From: Prunus persica
Taxonomy: Eukaryota > Streptophyta > Magnoliopsida > Rosales > Rosaceae
Reading direction: 5' to 3'
Assembly (NCBI RefSeq): GCF_000346465.2
Contig: NC_034009.1
Location: 37,626,844 to 37,690,843, forward strand
DNA: 64,000 bases
In this document: positions 11,942-23,800 of the stretch, one piece after another
Layout: every line of letters starts with the position of its first letter
Numbering within the stretch: the stretch's first letter is position 1
Notes under the pieces: model-generated
The model's input: only the letters and a program-made list of their open reading frames with translations
The model's database searches: none
What the model was told of the DNA's origin: nothing
Made by a program: the position numbers and the translations under genes

Positions 11942-12441
11942 AGTAAATAAAATAAATGTGGGAATAAAAACCACCACTAAAAATATAAAAAGTGAAACCG
12001 TCCGTTAAAGCTAATAATAAAATTACTGTATATATATATATATGAATATAATATATTAGTATGGTCATAAGACCTTAGGCAATAATTCTAAAAGTTGCAG
12101 GAAGCTTTCCAACCCCCTTTTTTTTTTTCGTTGGAATCTTATCAACACCATGATTCATTAGTTTGAAAGCTAGACAAATTATGTTGGCTTTTCTTCTTTT
12201 CACTTGCAAACTTCACTAGCTTTGGATGTTAGTATGAGTATTAAATTGTGTAGAGAAATAATAAAATAATAGAAAAAGTAAGAGGCAGGGAGCTTATCCT
12301 TCTAGTTGGTTTGCTCGTATATCTCTCTAGCAGACCACAGCTCCTCCACTACTTTTCTTCCTTACATCAACATAATGGTTAGTAGTATAGATAATAGTAC
12401 AGCACAAAAATTATACCTGAGAGCTTCTCGTGCTGATAACG

Positions 12442-12890
12442 TGTTGTAAAATGAACTGGGATATGTGCGAATATTGAGCTGCACGTAAAGTAGATGAGAC
12501 ACAGTATTTAACGAGGTTCGGCTATGCCTACGTCCCCGGAGAGCAGCAGTAGTAACTTTTCCACTATGTAAAATAATAGGGTTACAACTTTAGTGTTTAC
12601 AATATGTATGGCTCACTCAATTTTCTCTCTTGGAGAATTTCTCTCTTGCTCTCTCTCCTCTCAACTCACTCACCCTCTTTCTTCCTTCTCTTCCTCTTCT
12701 CTAAGCTCACACTTCTCTTGATGGAGGTATCTATTTATAGGCCTAAGACATTGGTGGTTCACCTCACAATATAATTGGTAGACAACATCATTAATATTCT
12801 TCAATCAATTGGGTAGTGGTTTGGTTTAGTGGGTGTGAGTTGGCTATGTGGGCTTCACCTATTCTTCTTTACTTATTCTTCTTTACAATA
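12442..12890 (-). repeat. Right LTR (5' LTR of the element), 449 bp
   Basis: Starts TGTTGTAAA on the plus strand. The last two bases are TA where the left LTR has CA, so the terminal dinucleotide has mutated. The element border is still fixed by the AGATA duplication that follows at once. Confidence 0.9.
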
Positions 12891-12895
12891 AGATA

Positions 12896-13205
12896 CAAAG
12901 ATTTCAACCCAACTCGCTCAACTCTTAAGTGTTTAGAAAATAATTTTGTTTTTTTGTTTTGTTTCGTTTTGTGTGGATTCTATGCAAATGTTGCGGGCTT
13001 TCTCTAAAGAACTTATTTGATCTGGAGGCCCAAATTCATTACATCAAAGTTTATATTAGTTTAGCCCACTGACCCAAGTGGAGCAATAGATGATAGATCT
13101 AAAGACGCGTAGCTCTTCTTCCTTAAGAAAAGGCATGGACCCATTGACAGATTTGGTAAGGAAAGAAAGCAATAAATATATAAAAACGGACAACTCACCG
13201 CACGC
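12896..13205. other. Intergenic DNA upstream of profilin
   Basis: No gene seen. It contains a T-rich stretch near 12945-12975 and the distal promoter of the profilin gene. Confidence 0.35.
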
Positions 13206-13239
13206 CACGTGTATCCTACTGCGACAATTCTTATAAAAG
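13206..13239 (+). promoter_or_regulatory. Profilin core promoter: G-box CACGTG and TATA box
   Basis: CACGTG at 13206-13211 is followed by TATAAAAG at 13232-13239. The ATG is at 13416, leaving a pyrimidine-rich leader of about 150 bases. A second TATA-like word (TATATAAAA) lies near 13177. Positions are read directly; use in vivo is inferred. Confidence 0.5.
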
Positions 13240-13415
13240 TAAGAGGCAGGGACCGAGATATTATTTCAAGCAATTATCTCTCCATCCATCTTCGCACCTT
13301 CCATTTTCGTTTCAGCTCTAGAACCTTCTCCTCTCTCCCCAAAAAGCACTCACCGCCAGAGCAGAAGATCAGCCAAAGCAGGCAAGAAGAAGAAGAAATC
13401 AGAAGCAACGAAACG

Positions 13416-14412
13416 ATGTCGTGGCAGCAGTACGTCGATGACCACTTGATGTGCGATATTGACGGCAACCGCCTCACCGCCGCGGCAATCCTCGGCCAAG
13501 ACGGCAGCGTTTGGTCTCAGAGCGCCACCTTTCCTGCGGTTCGCTCTTTTTCCTTCATGTCTATGTTGTGGTTTGAGTTCTAGATTTACTTCGTCCTCTG
13601 GATCTGATCGATTTCTGAAAGTAGCTTTGCTCAGTGACTGTTTGGCAACTGTGTGTGTGATCTGATCAACGCCATGCATATGTTTTTTATAGGGAAAAAA
13701 ATAGATGAGCTTAATACAAGTGTTTTTGTGGTTATTGATCTGAGTATTGGAGTAATCGGTTGTTGATTTGAATCAGAAACTTGATTTTTTACTGTATTAT
13801 GTTGCGATTAGAATGTAAATTAAATTTTTTGGAACAAATTGATTGGTTTAATTATGGATGCGTTTGTTCTTGTATATGTTGTGCATTTTTTTCTGCGCTG
13901 AATTTATTGTTGTTTGGTTGGTGATATAGTTTAAGCCTGAAGAGATAGCTGCCATTCTGAAAGATTTCGACCAACCCGGAACGCTTGCCCCAACTGGTTT
14001 ATTCCTTGGTGGGACAAAGTATATGGTGATCCAAGGTGAAGCCGGTGCTGTCATTCGAGGAAAGAAGGTGAGCTTTAGCATCTTATACATGTAATGCATT
14101 TAGCTTAATTCAGAAATGATGTATCTTACAGAAGTGCTTTGTTTAATGGCTGTCATTTTTCTTGGTCATGATCATTTTAGATATTACATGCCGTTGTGTC
14201 ATTTTGCTTCTTCTGATGTTTGATTGTTTTATATAATTCTATGTATTTCTGTTGACTTAATGTGTAAATTATATTAGGGCTCTGGTGGCATTACTGTTAA
14301 GAAGACCAATCAGGCCCTCATCATTGGTATATATGATGAGCCTTTGACTCCAGGGCAGTGCAACATGATTGTCGAAAGGCTTGGCGATTACCTTATCGAG
14401 CAGGGTCTGTAA
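13416..14412 (+). CDS. PRF: Profilin (actin-binding, pollen/fruit panallergen family)
   Basis: Binds monomeric actin, poly-proline and phosphoinositides in the cytoplasm and controls filament growth. Three exons, 13416-13538, 13930-14067 and 14278-14412, give exactly 131 residues, the normal plant profilin length and the usual two-intron structure. The protein starts [17 protein letters not shown], contains the conserved [17 protein letters not shown] end, and has the [10 protein letters not shown] core. It is nearly identical to Rosaceae allergens of the Pru p 4 / Pyr c 4 / Mal d 4 group as I recall them, and this is the best clue to the plant family. A further GTAAGT near 14421 and a TTGTGTAG near 14517 suggest an intron in the 3' UTR. 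Intact. Confidence 0.96.
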
Positions 14413-14519
14413 TTGCTCCGGTAAGTTGATTATTTCCCCGATTTCACTCACTAATTTGCAGTTAACTTTTATGGGCCAACTGGAATTACCATTTTTTTTT
14501 TCCTCTCTTTTTGTGTAGA

Positions 14520-15360
14520 GTGACTATTTTATTTGAAGTTATGGTGAACTTGGTTTGAAAACAAAGTTGTTGCTTGCTGCTCGGGATGTGATGGGTATAT
14601 GTATGAACCATTTATCTTTGCATTCTGGGACTTCTGGATATGGATTGTCTTTGTGAATGATAGTGGTTTAATTTTACAATTATTTTTGCTTAAGTTATTT
14701 TCGTCCTTTTGCTTGGAAAAGCGTATGTAATTGGAGTTGTCATCGCTGGAATGCCATGAATGAAACGGGTTATGTACTAAGTAGTTTTGTTCTATCAGAA
14801 AACGAGTTGGGTGAAAGACTTACCTTCCCTTTCATTGAGAAAGCTTGTGGATTTCCGCAATTTAACTGAAATAACGAGTGGAATTTGGAGAAGTGCCAAA
14901 CAATTTGGCCTGCAAATTTGTGCAAGTCAGCCATAATTTAGTTTCCGGAGGGAGAAAGGCAATTTTCTTGGCCGTCGGAATCGAATTATATATATTAAAT
15001 TAAAAATGTTAATCTTCTTCTCATACATATTATACTATGCATCCATTGTGAGGGTTAGGCAAATGTATTTAATAAACTTGCTTGGTATCTTCACAATGTT
15101 CCGAATTAAGAAGTTTTAGGCAAATGTACTTCATAGACTCGTCATTGGCTTCATGATTGGGGAACCATAAACATAAAAATACTTCGCTATCCTGCTTTTA
15201 GTGCCCCTACTCTCTTATCTCTCCTCACATGATTCGAAATGGTATAAATTAAATAAGAACAAAATCTCACCCTTGGTCATCCAAATAGATTGAACACATC
15301 TGTTGCTGCATCCCCTACTGTACAGAATTTGTCCTGGCTACAATAGTTCCTACTTAGTAC
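14520..15360. other. Profilin 3' region and intergenic DNA
   Basis: AT-rich sequence between two convergent genes, probably holding both 3' UTRs. No coding or structured feature is recognised. Confidence 0.35.
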
Positions 15361-15363
15361 TTG

Positions 15364-17244
15364 TTACCAGTAGTCATTGCAAGAACACTTCCCATCCTTG
15401 AAATGATGGAAGCGACTGCGGTCTCGCACGATAATCTCTCGCTCAACGATTTTGGAGATTATTTTTGTTGCATCATGGCAGTCATTACAAACCCTCAAAT
15501 TCTTCACAATTCGGATGGTGGTTCCTGGACTAGTACTGATAAGGCCAAATGCAATGGCCAGCTTCTCACTATGAACCGACAGAGCATCCTCTTTCTCTTC
15601 TTCATCAATAGTATGGAGGACCAGATCGGTCTTCGGTTTGTACCCAGCTAGCTTCATTTTCCTCCTTAGTTCTCTAATCATCCAGTATATCTTGTCCAGC
15701 TGAGGATGGGACAGGTCTCCCATGAAGAACTCATGGACTATGTTATCCACCTCTATCCAACTACAGCCCGGTGTTTTCGTTACGCCTTTGTCTCGCATCC
15801 TCAGCCTACAGTTTGCTGCATCATCCAGCCTACCCATTGAAGTATATACATTGGCAAGATAGACATAGCTTCCAGAATGATCGGAATCTAGCTCGAGAAT
15901 GTGTTGCACAACGCGTTCACCTCTCTCGGTGTCTTTATAAATCCGACAACCACCAAGCAATGCACCCCAGACTATAACATTGGGCTTCACAGGCATGGAG
16001 TTGATCAAATCTTCTGCTTCAACAAGGCGGCCGGCGCGGCTGAGAAGATCAACCACACAACCATAATGCTCAACCTTGGGGAAGGTCCCATATCTTTTGT
16101 CCATCATATCGAAATACTCAAGCCCCTTGTCGACCAAGCCAACATGAGTGCACGCTGTCAATAAGCCCATGAAAGTAATGTCATTTGGCTTCACCTCATG
16201 CTCAATCATTTTATTGAAACACCAGAAAGCTTCATCGGCATGGCCATTCATGGCCAACCCAGTAATGATAATGCTCCAAGATATCACATCCCTCTGATGC
16301 ATCTTTCCAAAAACCAGCTTAGCCTCGGCTATGCAGCCACACTTGGCATACATATCTGCCAATGCATTCCCCAAAAACAAACCCAACTCCATCCCACGCT
16401 GTCTTATAAACTTATCAATCCACTTCCCCAAGTCAAGTGCGCCAAGATGAGCGCAAGCAGACAACACACTAACAAGCGTGACATCATTTGGCGCCAATCC
16501 ATACTGTTGCATTTGCCTAAACAAACCAATGGCCTCAGCATACTTCTCATTCTGCGCATACCCCGCAATCATCGCATTCCATGAAACCACATTCCTCTCC
16601 GGCATCTCATCGAAAAGACGGCGAGCTTCCCCCAACTCACCGAACTTCGCATACGCAGTGATCATAGTCGACCAAGAAAACAAAGTCTTCTCTGCCATCC
16701 CATCAAACACCCACCTGGCCTTATCAACCCGCCCGCTCAAGCAATACCCCGAAACCAAAGTGTTCCATGAAACAACATCTCTCACACCCATTTCATCAAA
16801 CAGCTTCTGGGCAATCCCGAAATTACCCACCTTGAAATACATATCAGTAAGCGAATTTCTGACAAATAAATTACCCTCACACCCGTATTTAGCAACAAAG
16901 CAGTGAACTTTCTCTCCCTCCGTCACTTGGGCAAGGCCAGCGCAGGCCTTGAGCACAGAAGTGAACGTGTACTCATCTGGGGCTGGAGCATTTGGCGAAC
17001 CCAGTTGCCGATTGAAGTAATATATGGTGTGCTGCCAGTCATTGTTTTGAGCAAAGGCTTTGAGGAGGGCATTGTAGACGAAGATGTTTGGGGCTGTGAG
17101 GAAGTGGTTGAATACGAGCGCCACGTGGCGGATGTTGGCGTGGTCGGCGCAGACGCCGATGAGCTTGACGGCGATGATGTTTGGGTCGATGGAGGGTAAT
17201 GGGTTGATGGTCGCTTGGGCTTGGATTTGGTAGAGGTGGCGCAT
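15364..17244 (-). CDS. Pentatricopeptide repeat protein, PLS class with E and DYW domains
   Basis: Organellar RNA-editing factor family: PPR repeats select an RNA site and the DYW domain is a cytidine deaminase. A single intronless frame of 626 codons. PLS-type repeats are clear from about residue 85 to 440 (for example VVSWNTLVSGYCLSGRVDKA, VVSWNAMIAGYAQN, NALADMYAKCG), followed by E/E+ (CSWIEVDNIVHEFFMGD) and DYW. In the DYW part the zinc and catalytic HSE (about 558-560), CNDCH (about 586-590) and CSCNDYW terminus are all present. The start is uncertain: the frame stays open for about 50 codons upstream and reads PKLTHLLLRCAAQLT, PPR-like, but has no ATG, so 17244 is the first ATG in frame. 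Target transcript unknown. Confidence 0.93.
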   Translation of the reverse strand: MRHLYQIQAQATINPLPSIDPNIIAVKLIGVCADHANIRHVALVFNHFLTAPNIFVYNALLKAFAQNNDWQHTIYYFNRQLGSPNAPAPDEYTFTSVLKACAGLAQVTEGEKVHCFVAKYGCEGNLFVRNSLTDMYFKVGNFGIAQKLFDEMGVRDVVSWNTLVSGYCLSGRVDKARWVFDGMAEKTLFSWSTMITAYAKFGELGEARRLFDEMPERNVVSWNAMIAGYAQNEKYAEAIGLFRQMQQYGLAPNDVTLVSVLSACAHLGALDLGKWIDKFIRQRGMELGLFLGNALADMYAKCGCIAEAKLVFGKMHQRDVISWSIIITGLAMNGHADEAFWCFNKMIEHEVKPNDITFMGLLTACTHVGLVDKGLEYFDMMDKRYGTFPKVEHYGCVVDLLSRAGRLVEAEDLINSMPVKPNVIVWGALLGGCRIYKDTERGERVVQHILELDSDHSGSYVYLANVYTSMGRLDDAANCRLRMRDKGVTKTPGCSWIEVDNIVHEFFMGDLSHPQLDKIYWMIRELRRKMKLAGYKPKTDLVLHTIDEEEKEDALSVHSEKLAIAFGLISTSPGTTIRIVKNLRVCNDCHDATKIISKIVEREIIVRDRSRFHHFKDGKCSCNDYW

Positions 17245-17263
17245 GGTAAGCTGGGCGGCGCAT

Positions 17264-17960
17264 CTTAGTAGGAGGTGAGTGAGCTTGGGGTGGTTGTGCG
17301 GGTAAAGAAGAGCCAGGATGGGTTCGGCTGAGTCGCTGACTCGGTTACTCTGCGCAATGTTTTACAGAGAAGACGACCTCGGAGAGACGAGTACAAATGT
17401 CACAGAGCTAAACCAGCGCAGGGGAGCCCCTGGGCCAAAAGCCCAAGTCTCGTATTTTTTATGATATATTTATTTATCAAGGCCCAGAAGGAATGGGAAA
17501 AAAAGAGTCGTTATATAGTAAGGTTCATTATATATGATTCTTAGATGAGGTGATATATCTTAATTGTTGAATATAGCTGATCAATTTAATTTAATAATTA
17601 ACTAATTTGATCAAACGGTTAAGATATAGAATCTCACCTAATAACTATATATAACATCCTCACTATAGAATTCTTGGGGAAAGAAAACAGAAGTGCCTTA
17701 CAATATTGAGTGTCCAACTCGGAAGGAATGAGTCATTTTTTTTTTATTGGACTTTTATTATTAAAAGGGTCAATAACTCACACATATTAAATGAATGTTA
17801 AGGCTTGTACTTAAATCTTAAAGAGCAATAACCACTACATTAGAAGAAATGAGACTTTTAAGTGAGGGGAGGACATAAGTTTTCTTTTTAACGCTACTTT
17901 GAACTGTTCAACCAGCCGAGAGGCAAATCTGGACAAAGCGACAGAAACGTTAATGTATAA
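17264..17960. other. Intergenic DNA with a small foldback element
   Basis: Probable divergent promoter region between the PPR gene and the ENOD93-like gene. It holds a 160-bp foldback (separate entry). The rest is AT-rich with no gene. Confidence 0.35.
17511..17675. mobile_element. MITE-like foldback, about 165 bp
   Basis: The left half (TATAGTAAGGTT..., GATGAGGTGATATATCTTAA) and the right half (TTAAGATATAGAATCTCACC..., CACTATAGAA) are imperfect inverted copies over most of their length, with a short spacer around 17580-17600. No coding capacity. The target duplication is not clear. Confidence 0.5.
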
Positions 17961-18272
17961 AAATTGACCCCAAAAAAAAAGTTAATGTACGAAAATTTAT
18001 ATTTTTTACTGAACAAAAAGAAGAACATGAGAAAAACGTGGCAGAATCACAGGTTTTTTTTTTTTAAAAAAAATATTTTAATATATATATATATATATAT
18101 TTTTCCAAAGGTAGAATCACAGGTTCACTTCACTCAAAATTACTCGAAATCTGAAACTATAAACACCGATAAGCCGCTGTCTTTCTATCTCTCTCTCTGT
18201 CTGTGTTCTGAATCTGGATTAGAGAAGAAAATTGTGTGTCTGTTTGGAGCGAGTGAGATTAGCAGAAAGAGA

Positions 18273-20054
18273 ATGGGGATTCCATCGGAAATGAGGGACA
18301 TGTGGGTGAACCGCGGAAAAGGGTTGCTCATTCCTTCGCCAGCTGAAGAACAGAAGAGGTTAAGATCCGCAAAGTGTACCCAAGGTTTGTTTTCGTTAAT
18401 CACTGATTATAATTTGGGCAAGCTCTGTTTTCATCCTCTACCCAGTTGAGTTTGTCTGATTGATCGACCATCTGGTTGATTTGATTTAGATTGCTAGGTT
18501 ATTAGTTAGTTAATTAACTTGTAATGTTTGGAAAATTTGAAATTCCTGTCCGGTTCTGTTCTGAGAATCGGCGAGAACGAGAACGAGGAAAAGGAAATAA
18601 AGAAATTGGATCTGTTGCTTTAAAAGTTGGAACTTTTTGTTTATACTGACCTGAATTGAATTGTAATTTAATAAATAAAAAAAGAGCGGTAAATTTTCTT
18701 GGGTCATGTTTGATTGAGTTGGCTGTTTATGTTCGATCAATTCGGCAGCAACCCAATGGTGGAAACTTTGTATTTTCTTATTGATTTACAATTTAGTAAT
18801 GCATTTGACTTGTAGACAGGAAAAACTTAGCTATCACGGGTTCACGAAACCCTAAACCCGTCTCTCTTTCTTTCTTATCACCACGGTTCATCATGTCAGA
18901 AAGAGAGAACGGTTTCATGAACCTGTGATAGCTAAGTTTTTCTTCAGTTAGACTGTCTAATATCACTTGACATTTCCGTAATTTGCAGAGGGTGCAAAAG
19001 AGGGATTCAAGGCCGCTGTCATTGCTTGTGCTCTCACCACCGTGCCTACAGTATGTGTCATGTTGCTAAATTTTCCATAAGTTCATTTGTTCGGTACAAA
19101 TTGGCAGCTTGCATAACTATACATGAGCAACAAGCCTGAATCCTAGTTTTCATTTCCTACAATCTGCTACTGCACGTTTGATCTTCTTCATGTCCTTGTG
19201 GGTTATGCTCTTTAGCTTGTTGGTATTGCCTTCTTAGTTGTATGGAAGACGATCCATTGAACATCTCTGAATTATAATGTCGATATGATGGGTCTCATCT
19301 GAATTGAAAAATGGAGTGCAAACAAATTGCATGGTTGTCTGTGAGAAAAAGCAAAACGGTCCTTCAATCTTCTCTTTGAAGTTTTTATGTCATTTGTGAC
19401 TATGTAGTTCACACATTTTGTATTATATTTGGAGGCTGTGCCTTGGCCGACTTGCTCCAAACTTGGGTGGTTGCAGTCTTGAGTCACAGAAATAGCCTCT
19501 GGGAATAAGGGGTATGTCTATGTCTGTTTATGTCATGTCGTGTCCTCCCCAGATTTTGCGTTGAGAGCCTCATGCACTAGGATGTTCATTTTTCTCGTTG
19601 CAACTCTATTTTTGCCTTTCTGGATTCAAGGCAGATCTTGCCATCTTGGTTTACTTTTTGATGACTACTATTGACGTGTTCTTCATATTCCCAGTTGGCT
19701 GCTGTTCGTATGATTCCTTGGGCAAAGCATAACCTCAATTATACTGCTCAAGCACTCATCATATGTGGTGGTATGATTTGAAATTCATTTATTGCTATCC
19801 TTGTGCAGAGTTCAGAGATGTGGGGCAATTCTACTGGATATAGAGCTTTAATTATTAATCCTCCCACATAAAGCTTTAATTTTCAATGCCCCTATATCCA
19901 CGAAAAATTTGCCTTCATGGGAAATCTGACTTGTATTATTACTTAATGAACAGCATCAATTGCTTCGTACTTCATCACTGCCGATAAAACTATCTTAGCA
20001 TGCGCCAGAAAAAATGCCCAGTTGGAAGATTCCTTGAGACGCCAGAAGCAGTGA
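18273..20054 (+). CDS. ENOD93-like: Early nodulin 93-like small protein
   Basis: Four exons, 18273-18384, 18989-19050, 19695-19770 and 19954-20054, give 116 residues. The protein reads MGIPSEMRDMWVNRGKGLLI, then EGFKAAVIACALTTVPT, LAAVRMIPWAKHNLNYTAQA and SIASYFITADKTILACAR. It matches the ENOD93 family, small proteins with two hydrophobic segments first found as nodulation-induced transcripts. Family members are widespread in non-legumes and have been linked to mitochondria and nitrogen response; the function here is not shown by the sequence. Exons join in phase with GT-AG borders. Intron 1 carries a long inverted repeat (18820-18942). The 5' leader has a CT-rich tract near 18185. Confidence 0.9.
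18820..18942. repeat. Long imperfect hairpin in ENOD93-like intron 1
   Basis: The left arm starting GAAAAACTTAGCTATCAC and the right arm ending GTGATAGCTAAGTTTTTC are inverted copies; the first 18 bases pair perfectly and pairing continues with few mismatches for about 50 bases (through CTCTCTTTC). It lies on the transcribed strand, so the pre-mRNA can fold here. It looks like a small MITE; a small-RNA precursor is possible. Confidence 0.7.
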
Positions 20055-20834
20055 TATCATGCAACTCTAACTTGAAGCGATATGGGTACCATTCAATGCA
20101 TTGCCATTGAAAAATTAGTGCATTTGATGGGTGCATCGAACACCTACAATAAACCCATCATGTGTTTATCGTATGATTAGTTCTCGTTGGCTACATTCTC
20201 GTTTGTATGCAAGAATTTTTTTTAAGTTATGGTACATGGCTGGGGCAGCTTGTGCTGTTTATTTCATGAATCTGTTTCGTGTGTTTATATTGTATTCCCC
20301 TTTCGTTATCCCCGTTTCTTTTCTTTGGCCAAGGGAGAACAAGGGAGAAGAGATTTTTCATTAATAAGGCTGGGGTTAAGTGACGTATTTGGATTGCATA
20401 GAATTACAAGTTTTTTTTTTTCAGTTTGCTACTGTGATTGGTATTTTATTCATTTCATTTAAGCTATACGTATGCCATGTAGCTCTTGAGAAAAAAATCA
20501 GAAAGGCAAGGCAGGTAAAATGAGATACTCTGTAAAAAGAATCACAGTTCTTTTATCTTTTGGTAGGATTGGAGCCAAAAGGCCCCTAAAATTGTCTTTT
20601 CCATCTCCTATGAAATGTCGATCGCAAGTGTATAGAGGGAGATTCAATGTACAAATAGTAAAAATCTCTTTGTAAGGGTAAAAAATTGACCATTTTTTTA
20701 ATCTCTTGTACTAGTCTCAGTAGCAGTTCTATTTGACGGAGACAAAATCATCGTGAAGCATCTGGCTGGTTGCATGCCTCAATCCAATTATTAAGCTATG
20801 GCTGTGCTAAATTCTTCCTTGTCTGAACTGAAGG
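20055..20834. other. ENOD93-like 3' region and intergenic DNA
   Basis: Convergent 3' ends of the ENOD93-like gene (+) and YbeY-HAD copy A (-). No other gene recognised. Confidence 0.35.
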
Positions 20835-23800
20835 TCAAAATGCATACCGGTAGATGGCATCGGCTGCGCCATCTTCGTCATTGCTTGCACCAATTACATT
20901 AGCCACAGCTTTTGATTTCTCTGATCCATTACTAAGAACAATGCCTAAAGAAGCCAGCTCAAGCATCTCTATATCATTCTCTCCATCGCCAATAGCCATG
21001 ATCTAAAGAATAAATTGTTAGGATCAATCAGGAATAAAAGCAGAACTGGTACATAACTAAGAAGGAAATAAGTAAAACTTGATAAGACGGTGATAATCTC
21101 TGGAGGTGATCATATACATTTGTAACCGTGACTAGGGATGCCTATATTCCCAACTGGTGGTAATAACCCTAATGCTATCAAGTAAAGGTATACGACTAAC
21201 TCCCATTAGAGGCTAAAACAACAAGATAGGAAAATAACTCTGTTGGCACATACCTCCTTTGGAGTGATTCCCAAATGATCAAGTAGCATGTTTACTCCAC
21301 TCCCTTTTGAGGTTCCCGCGGGAACAATTTCAAGGTGACCTGGTACAGCTTGAACAACTTTCGCACGATCTCCAGTTGCTTGTGACCAGTATGGCCTTAA
21401 AGTAGTAGCCACTACCTCAGCGGTGTCCAAGAAGAGTACTTTCTGTATATACAGAAGAGCAACAATATATTAGTTTCATGACAGTGTTACAGTCGATTAG
21501 AGAGAAATTAAGAGCAAAGCTCAGTGCGAGTGGCTTGCACATTTTCATAATGCATAAACCTGGAATGGTTTTGAATGTAAATTGAAAATAAACATCCCTA
21601 AAGTTAATCAAACTGGACGTAAATAGTCAGACCATAATGGCAATTGAACTCAAAAGTCAAAGAGAGAGAGAGAGAGGGAGACCTGTATGTCAGCATCAGC
21701 CAAGAGATGCTCAACTGAAGGCATGATTTCCGCCTGTAAATATCTTTCATGTAAGCCTTATATCAAAAGGGAAAAGGGGAGGGGGGAGCTCATGCAATAA
21801 AGAAATTTATTATCATGATGAAACAGTAATCTTTTGGCACCTTTGGCTCATTATATACTGTATGCAGTGAGTCAACAGATGGATGATCAAATAGAGATAA
21901 GCAACGATCCTTGCCGAACGCAATAAGAGGAACCTTATTCTCCAATGAGTAAAGACATGCCTGCACAAAAAAAGCACATGTCTTTTGTTTCAATACATTT
22001 CCAATGGAACAATGAAAGTCTAGCAATCCCCACAAAGGTATTACCTCTCTGCAGACACTTGGATCTAAATTCTTTCTAAAGATTTCCTGACCTTGTTTAC
22101 CATAAACAAGCAATCCCTGGAATAAGAACAGAAAGTGCTAATATCAACTCACGCAAAAATAATTCTAAAAAAGAGAAGTATACCCAACAATCAGTAAGGC
22201 ATTCTGTTTGTTTGGTATAAATATGACCCATTAAGTCAGCAAAACTTACTACGAATTTACCTTATAAGTTTGGTGACAGACAAAGAACATGAAAAAAATT
22301 TAAGACCGATCAGGAATGGTTAGCACAGTTCAATATAGTGTCCTCATCAAGCTTACAAAAGGAAGAAAAACATCTAGGTCTAAACCACATGCAGATTGTT
22401 GTGTACAATTTGGGTAAATACAAGTGAGAAAATTATGCAATCGAATTCAACAGAAGACTGAGCATGTATCTGACAAGTGAATACAGTGCTTTGTTCATCA
22501 GATTCAACTTGCAACATGGTGAGGACGAAATTTGCAAGGAGAAAAGATAAACCTGCAAGAAAACCCCAGGAGAAAATTCTGAAACAATGCCATCTTTTCC
22601 AGCTAAATCTACCTCCTTAAAAATGTTTATCACGGCTGAACGAGACTGTTCCAAAGAATTATGAACAATTAGAAGATTTTTCAACCAACAATAAAACATT
22701 AGATTAACAAAGTTACCAAAATAGACCAATCAAAATAAGTAAAATTCATATTGGCGAACATAAATGAAAACAGATTTAGAGTATAATATCCTCCTGATTA
22801 TGAATAAAAAGAAGATGATATTACTTTTCCGGTAGCTATCACTACTTTCACACCCCTTGATGAGACCTCTTTGAGAGCTTTCACAGTTGTTGAACTAATT
22901 TGACTTTTGCTGTTGAGAAGGGTGCCTTGTATATCAAGAGAATAAATATAAAAAGTTTATCATAAGCTTAATACACAGCACAGTGAATGTGTAAGAGCAC
23001 AATAACCTCGAACTTACCATCCATATCGCAAAAAATATATTTGAACTTTGGTTTATAAAATCGCAGGCTGCCTTCTCTCTTCCTGTCTTTTAACAATTCA
23101 CCTGTAAGATTATCTCACTACAAATTTATATAAGAAAATCATAGCTACAGAATGAATAAGGTCCAATGACAAAAGGATGTGAAACTGAAGCCAAAAAAAG
23201 ATAAAACTACCATTTGGTTTTTCCTCATGAGAATTAACATGGGTTTCAGCATCATGTGCACTCTGAATTAATCCTTTCCCCTTCCACCCAAGACTCTTTA
23301 ATAGAAGCTCCTCCTCCTTCTCCATTTCCACTTCGGCCTCTTCACTAACCTCATGATCAAATCCTAATAAATGTAACAATCCATGTACCTACAGGAGGAT
23401 TCAGTGATTAAATTTATCAAATTACACCAAAAAGTGTCACCCCAAAGTATAAACTTCAGAACATATATACATATACTTAAACCAACCAACCATGAGAATG
23501 CGTATCTCGTCAATAAGTGAGTGACCTCTTTCCTCTGCTTGTCTTGCCGCTGTCTCAACAGAAATCACAATGTCACCCAACATAAGCTGCAAATGAGACA
23601 AATGCTAAGTGACTAAAGTTATGTAATAAGAAAACAAATAAGATTTAACAAAGAGAACAAAGCAAACGAGCTAGTACAATGGGAAGCTTAAGATCAGGGA
23701 CATGTTGCGACAACGAAAGAACATCGGTTGCATGGTCCTCGTTTCTCCATTCCTTGTTAAGTTTTCGGATAAACTCATCGTTGCAGAGAAGCACCGAAAG

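Larger units (their letters stand above)
6749..12895 (-). mobile_element. Copia-type LTR retrotransposon, minus orientation, TSD AGATA
   Basis: Two nearly identical LTRs (6754-7201 and 12442-12890) bracket 5.24 kb and are flanked by the 5-bp repeat AGATA (6749-6753 and 12891-12895). Orientation is minus. The purine-rich tract next to the left LTR reads CCAAGGGGGAG on the minus strand, and next to the right LTR lies CGTTATCAGCACGA, a probable primer binding site. On the minus strand near 8100-8350 a broken reading frame still resembles the start of copia reverse transcriptase (a DWPKW-like block as HWPKWNE, then TYTWVF), with several stops. No intact gag-pol exists, so the element is non-autonomous. 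It also carries a plus-strand ORF (9916-10467) and two repeat tracts, listed separately. Confidence 0.9.

Noticed and set aside
13350..13679. 109-codon minus-strand frame over profilin exon 1
   Set aside because: Shadow of the GC-rich first exon of profilin.
16198..16906. Two plus-strand frames of 128 and 142 codons
   Set aside because: Antisense shadows of the PPR gene, produced by its regular repeats.
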